Origin: an uncultured Lachnospiraceae bacterium
GTDB taxonomy: Bacteria; Bacillota; Clostridia; Lachnospirales; Lachnospiraceae
Length of the DNA stretch: 10,914 nucleotides
Reading direction: 5' to 3'
NCBI GenBank assembly: GCA_910586095.1
Contig: CAJUHQ010000115.1
Location: forward strand, 1-10,914
A program made the position numbers and the translations under genes. The stretch's first letter is position 1. Each line of letters begins with the position of its first letter. The notes beneath the pieces are model-generated. The model saw only the letters and a list, made by a program, of their open reading frames with translations. It searched no databases and was not told the origin of the DNA. Shown here piece by piece: positions 1 through 6,929 of this stretch.

Positions 1-6
1 CGAACA

Positions 7-1854
7 ATGAATGAGTCAAAATGGGAGATATTGGGCATAGAGCCCACAAAAGATAAGAAACAAATTAAAAAGGCATATGCGCGTGCATTAAAGTCCTGCC
101 ATCCTGAGGAATATCCTGAAGCGTTTAAGATTCTTCATAGTGCATATGAACAGGCACTGAAATACGCTGACAGACAAGAAACCATACATAGTTTCGAGTC
201 AGGTATAGTTCCAAAGGAAGCATTTACAGTAAATCATGCGCCCTCAAAAAAAGAAGGGATCAATTCCCCGCAAAATGATGTTATACAACAATCTAAAAAG
301 GAGACAACCACGAAGCCAAAACCGCTTGAAGAACAAAAATCATTCTTTCAACGCGAGAAAATAGGTGGGTATTTTGCTGATCGGGAAAAGAAAAAAGCAG
401 CAGATAGTGCAATCTTTTATCACAAAGTAAAATGGTTTCAAAGTCATTGGCATATAGAGCAAGCACAGAAGGAAATGGAAGAATATCTAAGCACAGATCG
501 ATTTGCGCAGATAAAGGAAGAACCAGAAGTAGTACAATTTCTTTACTATAGTTTGCGTGATAGAGGGAATTTTTTTGGTGATCCAATCAAGAAGGTACTG
601 TGGAGACAATATGAGTTTTTGACAAAGAGGATGTATGGCTTAGAGGGTCCTTATTTGGGATTGTATAAGATTTTGTTACAAGATCACAAAAGAAAGACAT
701 TCGAGGAGGAAAATAGACAAATTCGACTTCTTGTGGAGGAAAATGAACGCCTTTCTGCCATAAAGAGAAAACAATTCTTTAAAAAACTGTTTGTACTAAT
801 GACAATTGTGCTTGTTTTGGTGCTGACAGGCTTTTTAGGAAATACAATAGTGCGTTTTCGAACACAGAAGCAAATACAAGAAGAACATATGATGCACAGT
901 GACAAAATTATTGAGCTATTGACTGAAAAGTATCCTAATATGGAGTTTGACGCAGTGCAGGTTTTAAAAAGTAACAATAGGATGCAGTATCAAGTGATTG
1001 TATCTGCAAAAGCTTCGTCGCTTGGCAGTTATTCCGTTCAGATTGAGGTTTATGTGGGAGAGAATCAAAGTATTGAGATTTCAGATAATTTAGCAACACA
1101 GCTTTTGGATCAGATGATGGAACAATATGATATTAAACTTGCGCTAGGAAGTACTACAAAATACTTTGATGAAGAAGATGCTGATGCGATTCTTGTGGCA
1201 TATTATACACCAAATGAGCAGAACAACATGGAACACGTTGGTGATTTTCTCACCGATCCTGTTTTTCAGGAGCAGTTTCAATGGGTGGATAGGGTGGTAT
1301 TTTGCTATGATGAAGTAAAGTATCCTCAATATTTTTTTAAAGGAGGAGAGGGGGGAATCCCCCAAGTGCTGAGTTATGTTACTTCGCAGCTTCCTGACAA
1401 GCAACAGTTGGTGAATGAGATGTACTATCAGGGACTTTCTTACTATATACACTATATACCATGGCAGGCAAAACCAGAGTTTCTTGAAGGAGGGTATATA
1501 GAAGAATACTATGCGCAGGCAGCAGAATTTTTGGATGAGCAAGAGCAGATATTGGCGTCTGCGGCACAACTGTTTGATGCTAGAACAGCCAGTCAAGCAA
1601 AGGAACTTGTTGAGTTTGCACAGTCTTGTGGGGAGACGATATTGTTGTTTCAAAGTGGAGAACAATTGTGCATTACAGATGGAGATTTTTATAGGCTGTT
1701 GTTAAAAGCGGGAGCGGATGTGGAACGAAATAGCCAGCGTGATGGATTTTCACTGCGCTTGAAAAATGGGCGCATTATGTTGTGGGGAGAAAATGTTGTA
1801 GGACACACTATAAGTTGTGAAAGTGCGTTAATGTATCTTAAAGCGGCTATTTAA
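7..1854 (+). CDS. Membrane-anchored J-domain-like protein with degenerate HPE motif
   Basis: A 615-residue protein. Residues 5-55 look like a J domain: WEILGIEPTKD, a basic helix (KKQIKKAYARAL), then the loop HPE at 32-34 and an AYEQAL helix. The loop is normally HPD, the motif that stimulates Hsp70 ATPase, so coupling to DnaK is uncertain. Residues 60-110 are low-complexity and polar. Residues 111-230 are helical with many aromatic residues. Residues 236-258 form a short charged coiled coil leading into one membrane span at about 261-282 (LFVLMTIVLVLVLTGFLG). If the J-like domain is cytoplasmic, the C-terminal 330 residues lie outside the membrane; I recognise no domain in them. The start at 7 puts the J domain at the N-terminus as usual, but only six bases lie upstream, so no ribosome binding site can be judged. 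A specific role is unknown; a membrane-located cochaperone or a J-fold scaffold are both possible. Confidence 0.85.
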   Translation: MNESKWEILGIEPTKDKKQIKKAYARALKSCHPEEYPEAFKILHSAYEQALKYADRQETIHSFESGIVPKEAFTVNHAPSKKEGINSPQNDVIQQSKKETTTKPKPLEEQKSFFQREKIGGYFADREKKKAADSAIFYHKVKWFQSHWHIEQAQKEMEEYLSTDRFAQIKEEPEVVQFLYYSLRDRGNFFGDPIKKVLWRQYEFLTKRMYGLEGPYLGLYKILLQDHKRKTFEEENRQIRLLVEENERLSAIKRKQFFKKLFVLMTIVLVLVLTGFLGNTIVRFRTQKQIQEEHMMHSDKIIELLTEKYPNMEFDAVQVLKSNNRMQYQVIVSAKASSLGSYSVQIEVYVGENQSIEISDNLATQLLDQMMEQYDIKLALGSTTKYFDEEDADAILVAYYTPNEQNNMEHVGDFLTDPVFQEQFQWVDRVVFCYDEVKYPQYFFKGGEGGIPQVLSYVTSQLPDKQQLVNEMYYQGLSYYIHYIPWQAKPEFLEGGYIEEYYAQAAEFLDEQEQILASAAQLFDARTASQAKELVEFAQSCGETILLFQSGEQLCITDGDFYRLLLKAGADVERNSQRDGFSLRLKNGRIMLWGENVVGHTISCESALMYLKAAI

Positions 1855-1856
1855 CA

Positions 1857-1898
1857 ACCATACTATTTATTGCTTTAATCGTTTATAGTATATATGGT
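1857..1898. repeat. Imperfect inverted repeat downstream of the J-protein gene
   Basis: ACCATACTAT (1857-1866) faces ATAGTATATATGGT (1885-1898); the arms pair apart from a four-base TATA bulge in the right arm, with an 18-base loop. It starts three bases after the stop of the J-protein gene. There is no T-run after it, so it is a poor intrinsic terminator. It could be an operator just upstream of the TrmB promoter, or chance in AT-rich DNA. Confidence 0.25.
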
Positions 1899-1912
1899 GG
1901 CTAGAGTTTCTC

Positions 1913-1941
1913 TTGACGAATCTAAGAATGTGTGATATGGT
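1913..1941 (+). promoter_or_regulatory. Probable sigma-A promoter of the TrmB-decarboxylase operon
   Basis: TTGACG (1913-1918, five of six to consensus) is followed after 17 bases by TATGGT (1936-1941, four of six). TGA just before the -10 makes it an extended -10 element. Transcription would start near 1948, about 33 bases before the ATG at 1981. Confidence 0.45.
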
Positions 1942-1980
1942 GTTCCTGATAAGTACTACTATAGACGCGATAGGAAATGG

Positions 1981-2721
1981 ATGGTGAAGTGGATGGAGAA
2001 TATTACGGTAGAACTTCTGGCAGAAAAACTGCTTCAGTTCGGACTGACAAGGCAAGGGGCTACGATCTATCTATGTCTTTTGCGGAATAAAGAGCTGTCG
2101 GGATACGAAGTCTCAAAGCTTACAGGAATATCACGTTCCAATGTATACAGTGCACTCGCAGGGCTTGTCGATGCAGGAGCTGCCTATCTACTAGAAGGCG
2201 TAACCAGCAAGTACACGGCGGTTTCAATAGAGGAGTTCTGCCAAAATAGGATACGCCAGCTGGAACAGTTAAAGCAGGAGTTGGTTTCTTGGATGCCGCA
2301 AGTTCAAGAAGATGTAGAGAGGTATGTTACTATTAGCGGTCATCGACATATTATGGATAAGATTTATAATATGCTTGCTCAAGTAGAGCATAGAGTATAT
2401 CTTTCTATGCCAGCAGACTATCTTGATCCATTCATTCCTCAATTTCAGCAGTTGGTATCTGAGGGAAAAAAAGTAGTGCTTCTCACGGACAGACCACTTT
2501 TGGAAAAGATACCAGGATGTATATTCTATCTGACCCAAAATCGTGATCGACAAGTAAAGCTTATAGTGGATTCGAGTTCTGTACTTACAGGAGAAATGAA
2601 TGGGGATAAGACAGATACTTGCTTGTATTGTGGACAGAAAAATTTTGTTCAGGTATTTAAAGATTCCCTTCGCAACGAGATTCGACTAATAGAATTGACC
2701 AAAGGAGACAATCAGATATGA
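1981..2721 (+). CDS. TrmB-family transcriptional regulator with PLD-like C-terminal domain
   Basis: A 246-residue DNA-binding regulator. Residues 8-85 form a TrmB-type winged helix-turn-helix: LLQFGLTRQGATIYLCLL, then ELSGYEVSKLTGISRSNVYS as the helix-turn-helix, then a wing ending in YTAVS. Residues 86-110 form a linking helix, a common dimer element. From about 120 to 240 the protein resembles the phospholipase-D-like sensor half found in many TrmB-type regulators (LIVDSSSVLTGEM, then GQKNFVQVFKDSLRNEI). The catalytic HKD motif of true phospholipases is not visible, which fits a sensing role. AGGAA at 1972-1976 supports the ATG at 1981 with a short gap; the in-frame ATG at 1993 is an alternative. 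The stop overlaps the next start as ATGA, so the two proteins are probably translationally coupled and the regulator probably controls this operon. The inducer is unknown. Confidence 0.88.
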   Translation: MVKWMENITVELLAEKLLQFGLTRQGATIYLCLLRNKELSGYEVSKLTGISRSNVYSALAGLVDAGAAYLLEGVTSKYTAVSIEEFCQNRIRQLEQLKQELVSWMPQVQEDVERYVTISGHRHIMDKIYNMLAQVEHRVYLSMPADYLDPFIPQFQQLVSEGKKVVLLTDRPLLEKIPGCIFYLTQNRDRQVKLIVDSSSVLTGEMNGDKTDTCLYCGQKNFVQVFKDSLRNEIRLIELTKGDNQI

Positions 2722-3998
2722 AAAAAGAACCATTTGTGACAAGAGAACAGATTGAAGAGATTGTAAAGACATATCCCACCCCATTTCATATTTATGACGA
2801 GAAGGGAATTCGGGCAAATGCGCAGGCGTTGAAAGATGCATTTGCATGGAATAAAGGGTTTCGGGAATATTTTGCGGTGAAGGCAACGCCCAATCCATTT
2901 TTAATCAATATTTTGCGTGAGTATGGTTATGGCTGTGATTGTTCGTCTCTCACGGAGTTGATGCTCAGCAAAGCAATAGGAATGGAGGGAGAGGACATTA
3001 TGTTCTCCTCAAATGACACTCCCGCAGAGGAGTTTGCTTATGCGGCGAAACTAGGTGCAACCATTAATTTGGACGACATCACACATATAGAGTTTTTAGA
3101 AAAGACAATTGGGAAGTTGCCTCAAACCATTTCCTGTCGCTACAATCCAGGAGGCATGTTTAAGATTACAACAGATATTATGGATAATCCAGGAGATGCC
3201 AAGTATGGGTTTACAACAGAGCAACTTTTTGAAGGATTTCGGATTTTAAAGGAAAAAGGCGTAAAAAATTTTGGACTTCATGCATTTTTGGCGAGCAACA
3301 CAGTCACAAATGCATATTATCCGACTCTTGCTAAGACGCTGTTTGAATTGGCCGTTCAGTTGCGCGAGAAGACAGGGGTAACCGTTGCATTTATCAATCT
3401 TTCGGGTGGGATAGGCATACCGTATAGACCCGATCAGGAGCCTAATGATATCAAAGCGATTGGAGCGAGTGTCAAGAAGGTGTATGAGGAAGTGCTCGTG
3501 CCAGCAGGAATGGGAGAGGTGGCAATCTATACAGAGCTTGGTCGTTTTATGATGGGACCTTATGGACATTTGGTCACCAAAGCGATTCATGAAAAACATA
3601 CACACAAAGAATATATTGGGGTAGATGCCTGTGCAGTAAATTTGATGCGCCCTGCTATGTATGGTGCGTACCATCATATTACAGTGCTAGGAAAGGAACA
3701 AAAGCCCTGCGATCATGTTTATGACGTGACAGGATCTCTGTGTGAAAACAATGACAAGTTTGCCATAGACAGAGAGCTTCCCAAAATTGACAAAGGTGAT
3801 TATCTTGTGATTCATGACACAGGTGCACATGGTTTTTCTATGGGTTATAATTATAATGGAAAGCTTCGATCAGCAGAGCTTTTATTGAAAGAAGATGGCA
3901 GTGTACAGTTGATCCGGCGTGCAGAGACGCCTAAAGATTACTTTGCAACCTTTGACTGCTTTGAGAACTATAGCGAACTCGGTGATAAGATGATTTAG
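2718..3998 (+). CDS. LysA-like PLP-dependent decarboxylase (fold type III), divergent active site
   Basis: A 426-residue cytosolic enzyme of the diaminopimelate/ornithine decarboxylase family, which uses a PLP barrel and a C-terminal beta domain from a two-chain active site. Visible landmarks are the Schiff-base lysine K55 (YFAVKATPN), the glycine loop SGGIG (229-233), E273 and R276 in ELGR, R311 and Y315 in RPAMYGAYH, and C342-E343 in SLCENND. The Arg, Tyr and Cys-Glu positions match those contacting meso-diaminopimelate in LysA, so decarboxylation of diaminopimelate to lysine is the first guess. Two usually conserved positions differ: the segment normally reading H-I-G-S is F-L-A-S (190-193), so the histidine that stacks on PLP is Phe, and the Tyr of GAY is His371. 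Length is normal. A strong AAAGGAGA at 2701-2708 precedes the start, inside the end of the regulator gene. Lysine synthesis, or another amino-acid decarboxylation controlled by its TrmB partner, are both possible. Confidence 0.85.
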   Translation: MKKEPFVTREQIEEIVKTYPTPFHIYDEKGIRANAQALKDAFAWNKGFREYFAVKATPNPFLINILREYGYGCDCSSLTELMLSKAIGMEGEDIMFSSNDTPAEEFAYAAKLGATINLDDITHIEFLEKTIGKLPQTISCRYNPGGMFKITTDIMDNPGDAKYGFTTEQLFEGFRILKEKGVKNFGLHAFLASNTVTNAYYPTLAKTLFELAVQLREKTGVTVAFINLSGGIGIPYRPDQEPNDIKAIGASVKKVYEEVLVPAGMGEVAIYTELGRFMMGPYGHLVTKAIHEKHTHKEYIGVDACAVNLMRPAMYGAYHHITVLGKEQKPCDHVYDVTGSLCENNDKFAIDRELPKIDKGDYLVIHDTGAHGFSMGYNYNGKLRSAELLLKEDGSVQLIRRAETPKDYFATFDCFENYSELGDKMI

Positions 3999-4983
3999 GT
4001 TTAGCTGTAGTATCTCGCACAATCAATTGAGGACGCAACAAAGAGCGGGAGATTGGCACTTTCGCAATCAACCAGAACAATGCGGCATAGGCGTTGCGCC
4101 CTAGATTGATTCGGTCCTGGTTGATTGTGGTGAGTGCAGGAGAAATCTCCGCCGCAATTGGCAGATTGTCATATCCTATAATGCTCAAATCTGTAGGAAT
4201 TTTGATGTGTAGTTTTTCACACTCGCGGATAATTCCTACTGCTAGCAAATCATTACCACATAGAATGGCTGTGGCACCGTTTTTGATTAGGGAAGGCATA
4301 TGATATTTAGCGCTGTCCTCTACATAGTGACCATATGCTACTAGATTTTCGTTCACTTGTAGTTGATGACTTTGCATACTAGCTATGTAAGCATCATATC
4401 GATGGGCAGTAACCATTGAATTGAGAGAACCGTTTAACAAAGCAATTTGGGTATGTCCCAGCGCTGTGAGATGATCGATTGCCAAATCGATTCCCTCAAA
4501 ACTGTCCGTACCCACATAGGCAACATTGGAATTTTTGGTGATGTAGTTATCAAATAGTACAGTTGGGATAGTCGTGGTTTTTAGTTGCTCCATCCACGGA
4601 TCTTTTAGAGCAAAACCAACCAAAAATCCACCGTGATAATTGTTCTTGACCATATAGCGATCATAAGGGTCCTCTAGCTGAAGGTCTGGGGTAATAGGGA
4701 CGATGGTAATATCCCAGTTGTCGCGCACGGCAGCTTGTCGAAAACCGAGAATAATGTCAAAACCAAAATGTCGCGATTGTTCATATCGCATATTTTCTAT
4801 AAATACGCATAATCGTTTACGTGTTTCTTTTTTCATTCTTTTAGTGACATAGCCCATCTCGATGGCAGTGTCTAGTACAAGTTGTTTTAATTCGGGACTG
4901 ATGTCGTTGGCATCATTGAGCCCTTTAGAGACTGTACTCGGCGCAATACCAAGACGTTTTGCAATATCTTTTATGGTGACCAT
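3931..4983 (-). CDS. LacI-family transcriptional regulator
   Basis: A 350-residue repressor-type protein. Residues 2-22 are the classic LacI helix-turn-helix (VTIKDIAKRLGIAPSTVSK), followed by NDANDISPELKQLVLDTAIEMGY. The hinge (47-57) is very basic (TKRMKKETRKR) and lacks the usual AxxL pattern. Residues 58-325 form a periplasmic-binding-protein-like sensor with the expected GTDSFEG, ALLNG, CGNDLLAVGI and IIGYDN segments, so a sugar or related small effector is likely. The ATG at 4983 is chosen over a TTG 24 bases upstream because AAAGGGG (5000-4994) is well placed for it and because homologues begin at MVTIKD. The reading frame runs past the normal family end (about LIVRDT, 320-325) into a polar serine-rich tail; residues 329-350 are encoded antisense to the end of the decarboxylase gene. 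It is divergent from the MFS carrier, a likely target. Confidence 0.9.
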   Translation of the reverse strand: MVTIKDIAKRLGIAPSTVSKGLNDANDISPELKQLVLDTAIEMGYVTKRMKKETRKRLCVFIENMRYEQSRHFGFDIILGFRQAAVRDNWDITIVPITPDLQLEDPYDRYMVKNNYHGGFLVGFALKDPWMEQLKTTTIPTVLFDNYITKNSNVAYVGTDSFEGIDLAIDHLTALGHTQIALLNGSLNSMVTAHRYDAYIASMQSHQLQVNENLVAYGHYVEDSAKYHMPSLIKNGATAILCGNDLLAVGIIRECEKLHIKIPTDLSIIGYDNLPIAAEISPALTTINQDRINLGRNAYAALFWLIAKVPISRSLLRPQLIVRDTTAKPKSSYHRVRYSSQSSQRLQSNL

Positions 4984-5012
4984 TGTAAAAATTCCCCTTT
5001 TTGACAAACGTT

Positions 5013-5021
5013 ATAATATCA
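5013..5021 (-). promoter_or_regulatory. Possible extended -10 promoter of the LacI-family gene
   Basis: Read on the minus strand, TGA-TATTAT (5021 to 5013) is an extended -10 element with five of six consensus bases. No convincing -35 lies 16-18 bases upstream. A start near 5006 would give a leader of about 23 bases to the ATG at 4983. Confidence 0.35.
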
Positions 5022-5041
5022 CAGATCGATACAAAGATCTG
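5022..5041. promoter_or_regulatory. Inverted repeat overlapping the LacI-gene promoter, candidate operator
   Basis: CAGATC (5022-5027) and GATCTG (5036-5041) form a perfect six-base inverted repeat with an eight-base spacer, directly upstream of the candidate -10 of the LacI-family gene, where a bound repressor would block polymerase. Total length (20 bp) suits a LacI-type dimer, but there is no central CG, and I see no second copy near the MFS promoter. Confidence 0.3.
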
Positions 5042-5304
5042 CGAGTGGTACTTGTTGCTCATTTTTGACGAAGGTTTATGATATCTTAAGTTTACAATAT
5101 ATTACCGCTGATTTCAAGGGCTGTGCATGGAGGATTCTTTGGGACTGTTTTTGTGATTGGTCAATAATAGGGATAATATTGTATAAATGTTTATCTATTA
5201 GTAATTCTTCTGCTACTTTTCATCGAAGTATTTTGGTGAGTCTATCAATCAAGACAATGAATTTTTATATTTCGTGGTAATAGCCGACAAAACTGAAAAA
5301 AACA

Positions 5305-5333
5305 TTGAAATTTCATAGAATACAGTGTAAAAT
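5305..5333 (+). promoter_or_regulatory. Sigma-A promoter of the MFS transporter gene
   Basis: TTGAAA (5305-5310) and TAAAAT (5328-5333) each match the consensus at five of six positions with the ideal 17-base spacer. The predicted start near 5340 leaves a leader of about 110 bases. A perfect palindrome TGAAATTTCA (5306-5315) overlaps the -35 box and could be an operator. Confidence 0.55.
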
Positions 5334-5365
5334 AGTCCTGATAGAATCCAGTTTATAAATATTTT

Positions 5366-5402
5366 ATGATGAAAAACGCCAAAATCAGGCGCTTTTCATC
5401 AT
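5366..5402 (+). promoter_or_regulatory. Strong leader hairpin upstream of the MFS gene, terminator-like
   Basis: ATGATGAAAAACGCC (5366-5380) pairs with GGCGCTTTTCATCAT (5388-5402): 15 positions with one A-C mismatch and a seven-base loop (AAAATCA). The GC core followed by TTTT resembles an intrinsic terminator, though the T-run is short and lies within the stem. It sits between the promoter and the gene, so it could be an attenuator, a stabilising leader structure, or in DNA form an operator. Confidence 0.55.
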
Positions 5403-5448
5403 GAAAGTTACTCTGGAAAGACGCGAAGGAAAATGGAGGTTGAGGACT

Positions 5449-6762
5449 ATGGGAGATCGTGCAAACACGAGCGGAGGTTGGCGCACTAACAAATGGATTC
5501 GTGCGGCAGTTCCGGCTTTGCTGCTTCATTGCAGTATTGGTACAGTTTATTGTTGGTCAATATTTAGCCAGGAGATTGCGGATTATATTGGCTTTTCAAA
5601 GGGAGCTACAGAATGGGCATTTAGTTTTGCTATCTTTTTTCTAGGAATGTCTGCGGCATTTTTGGGGAATGTGGTGGAGAAGGATATTCATAAATCTTCT
5701 TTGATCGCGGCAGTGTGTTTTGCTGCAGGAATGGCGGGTACAGGATTCTTTATTTTTTATGGTGGCACGCATCAGGGAAGTATATTGGCATTGATAGGAA
5801 TTTACATATGCTATGGATTTATTATGGGTGTTGGCTTGGGAACAGGATATCTGTCACCAGTCAAAACACTGATGCTCTGGTTTAAGGACAGAAAAGGACT
5901 TGCCACAGGTCTTGCAGTTGCAGGATTTGGTGCCGCAAAAGCGATTGCAAGCCCGATTATGCAGGCAATGTTAGATAATCTCGGCGAAGGCGGTATCTAC
6001 AAGATGTTCTGGATTCTGGCAGTTGTATATTTTGTGATGATGTTTGTTGGACATCTACTCTTAAAGAAGCCAGATGATTGGCATGAACCACAGTCAAAGG
6101 ATGCGAGCCAAAGTATTATGTCGGTACTCAAAAGTAGACCGATTGCAAATTATATTGGAATATGGCTGATGTTTTATATCAATATTACTTGTGGTCTGGC
6201 ATTGATTTCACAGGAGAAAATGATTGTGAAGTGTATCGGTCTTGCAAGCTTTGCTGGTGTGATCTCCACAGTATCCGCAGTGTTCAATGCAGGTGGGCGC
6301 CTTGGCTTTTCTGCATGGGCAGATACGATGAAAGATAGAAATACCGTTTACAAAATTATTTTTGTTCTCTCTATTGTGTTCACAGCGTTGGTTATGGTCA
6401 CAGGTGGTATTAAAAATGGAGAGGGCAATACACTCTTAGTAATTTTGGTGTTAGGTTTGATATTTGTAGTTAATGCAGGATACGGCGGTGGCTTCTCCAA
6501 TGTCCCTACATTGCTTTCCGATCATTATGGTATGGGCAGTATTAGCGCGATTCATGGTATTACCCTTTCTGCGTGGGGCTTTGCAGGATTGACTGGAAAC
6601 CAGATGGCAAACTGGATTGTTCAGCATTTTGGAGAGGAAGTAGAGTTGCACGGAATTATGGTCAATCCAACTGGATATCAATGTGTATTGTATGCAACTA
6701 TTGTGTTGTATATTGTTGCCTTGCTTTTGAGCCTGTTTTTGGTAAGACCTGCAAAAAAATAG
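5449..6762 (+). CDS. MFS transporter, oxalate/formate antiporter (OFA) family
   Basis: A 437-residue integral membrane carrier with about 12 hydrophobic spans. OFA-like features are the N-terminal RAAVPALLLHCSIGTVYCWS span, the GVGLGTGYLSP segment (127-136), and the loop WFKDRKGLATGLAVAGFG (144-161), which carries the MFS motif between spans 4 and 5. The second half has AGGRLGFSAWAD (281-292) and SAIHGITLSAWGFAG (366-380). OFA members exchange or take up small carboxylates such as oxalate, formate or pyruvate. The lysine considered essential in the eleventh span of the oxalate exchanger OxlT seems absent here (the span reads SAWGFAG), so oxalate itself is not favoured. The ATG at 5449 is preferred to that at 5401 because GGAGG (5435-5439) lies nine bases before it, and the upstream ATG is buried in the leader hairpin. 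It is probably controlled by the divergent LacI regulator; substrate unknown. Confidence 0.9.
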   Translation: MGDRANTSGGWRTNKWIRAAVPALLLHCSIGTVYCWSIFSQEIADYIGFSKGATEWAFSFAIFFLGMSAAFLGNVVEKDIHKSSLIAAVCFAAGMAGTGFFIFYGGTHQGSILALIGIYICYGFIMGVGLGTGYLSPVKTLMLWFKDRKGLATGLAVAGFGAAKAIASPIMQAMLDNLGEGGIYKMFWILAVVYFVMMFVGHLLLKKPDDWHEPQSKDASQSIMSVLKSRPIANYIGIWLMFYINITCGLALISQEKMIVKCIGLASFAGVISTVSAVFNAGGRLGFSAWADTMKDRNTVYKIIFVLSIVFTALVMVTGGIKNGEGNTLLVILVLGLIFVVNAGYGGGFSNVPTLLSDHYGMGSISAIHGITLSAWGFAGLTGNQMANWIVQHFGEEVELHGIMVNPTGYQCVLYATIVLYIVALLLSLFLVRPAKK

Positions 6763-6840
6763 CCCCTCTTTTTTGGCCTTATGTTTCCGAAAGGATTTCA
6801 AGTAAGGTACAGAACACTTTTCCCAAAAGAGAGAAAATAA

Positions 6841-6875
6841 TGTGAAAAAAGTCTGCTATACAGACTTTTTTCACA
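6841..6875 (+). terminator. Bidirectional intrinsic terminator after the MFS gene
   Basis: TGTGAAAAAAGTCTG (6841-6855) pairs perfectly with CAGACTTTTTTCACA (6861-6875) around a CTATA loop. The GC-containing core GTCTG/CAGAC is followed by six T, and preceded by six A for the other strand. It lies 78 bases after the MFS stop codon. Confidence 0.9.
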
Positions 6876-6881
6876 CCCTGG

Positions 6882-6921
6882 ATTTGAGTCGTAGCAAAGC
6901 TACGACATGGAAGTTAGTGTG
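6882..6921 (+). other. Hairpin-plus-RBS element, copy A
   Basis: ATTTGAG (6882-6888) leads into a perfect stem GTCGTAGC (6888-6895), AAA loop, GCTACGAC (6899-6906), followed by ATGGAAG, TTAGT and a GTG (6919-6921). Flanks, triloop and spacing match the element in front of GreA at 7099-7136, but the stem sequence is different while still fully paired. The GTG opens only an 11-codon frame ending at 6954. This is either a structured RNA element, or a remnant of a gene start. Confidence 0.55.
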
Positions 6922-6929
6922 AGTATATT

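Larger units (their letters stand above)
4984..5448. other. Divergent intergenic region between LacI regulator and MFS transporter
   Basis: These 465 bases hold no gene I can support. The LacI-side end carries an extended -10 and an inverted repeat, and the MFS-side end carries a sigma-A promoter and a leader hairpin (listed separately). The middle (about 5050-5300) is AT-rich with small imperfect palindromes only: CAATAATA-GGGA-TAATATTG at 5162-5181 and TACTT...AAGTA at 5214-5230. A reading frame of about 70 codons at 5065-5280 begins with TTG, has no good ribosome binding site and resembles no family. Confidence 0.6.

Noticed and set aside
1144..1665. Minus-strand open frame of about 170 codons inside the J-protein gene
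   Set aside because: It lies wholly antisense to a well-supported gene, with no ribosome binding site or recognisable domain; it reflects AT-rich codon choice on the other strand.
3246..3677. Minus-strand open frame of about 140 codons inside the decarboxylase gene
   Set aside because: It is antisense to conserved active-site coding sequence and its translation has no family-like pattern.
5111..5133. ATTTCAAGG...CATGGAGG in the intergenic region as a degenerate hairpin-element copy
   Set aside because: No stem forms between the flanks and no open frame of useful length follows the GGAGG.
5065..5280. Reading frame of about 70 codons in the LacI-MFS intergenic region
   Set aside because: It starts with TTG, lacks a ribosome binding site, has an irregular composition and resembles no family.
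6573..6845. Plus-strand frame overlapping the end of the MFS gene and running to the terminator
   Set aside because: It is out of frame with the transporter, most of it overlaps conserved membrane-span coding, and it has no start signal.
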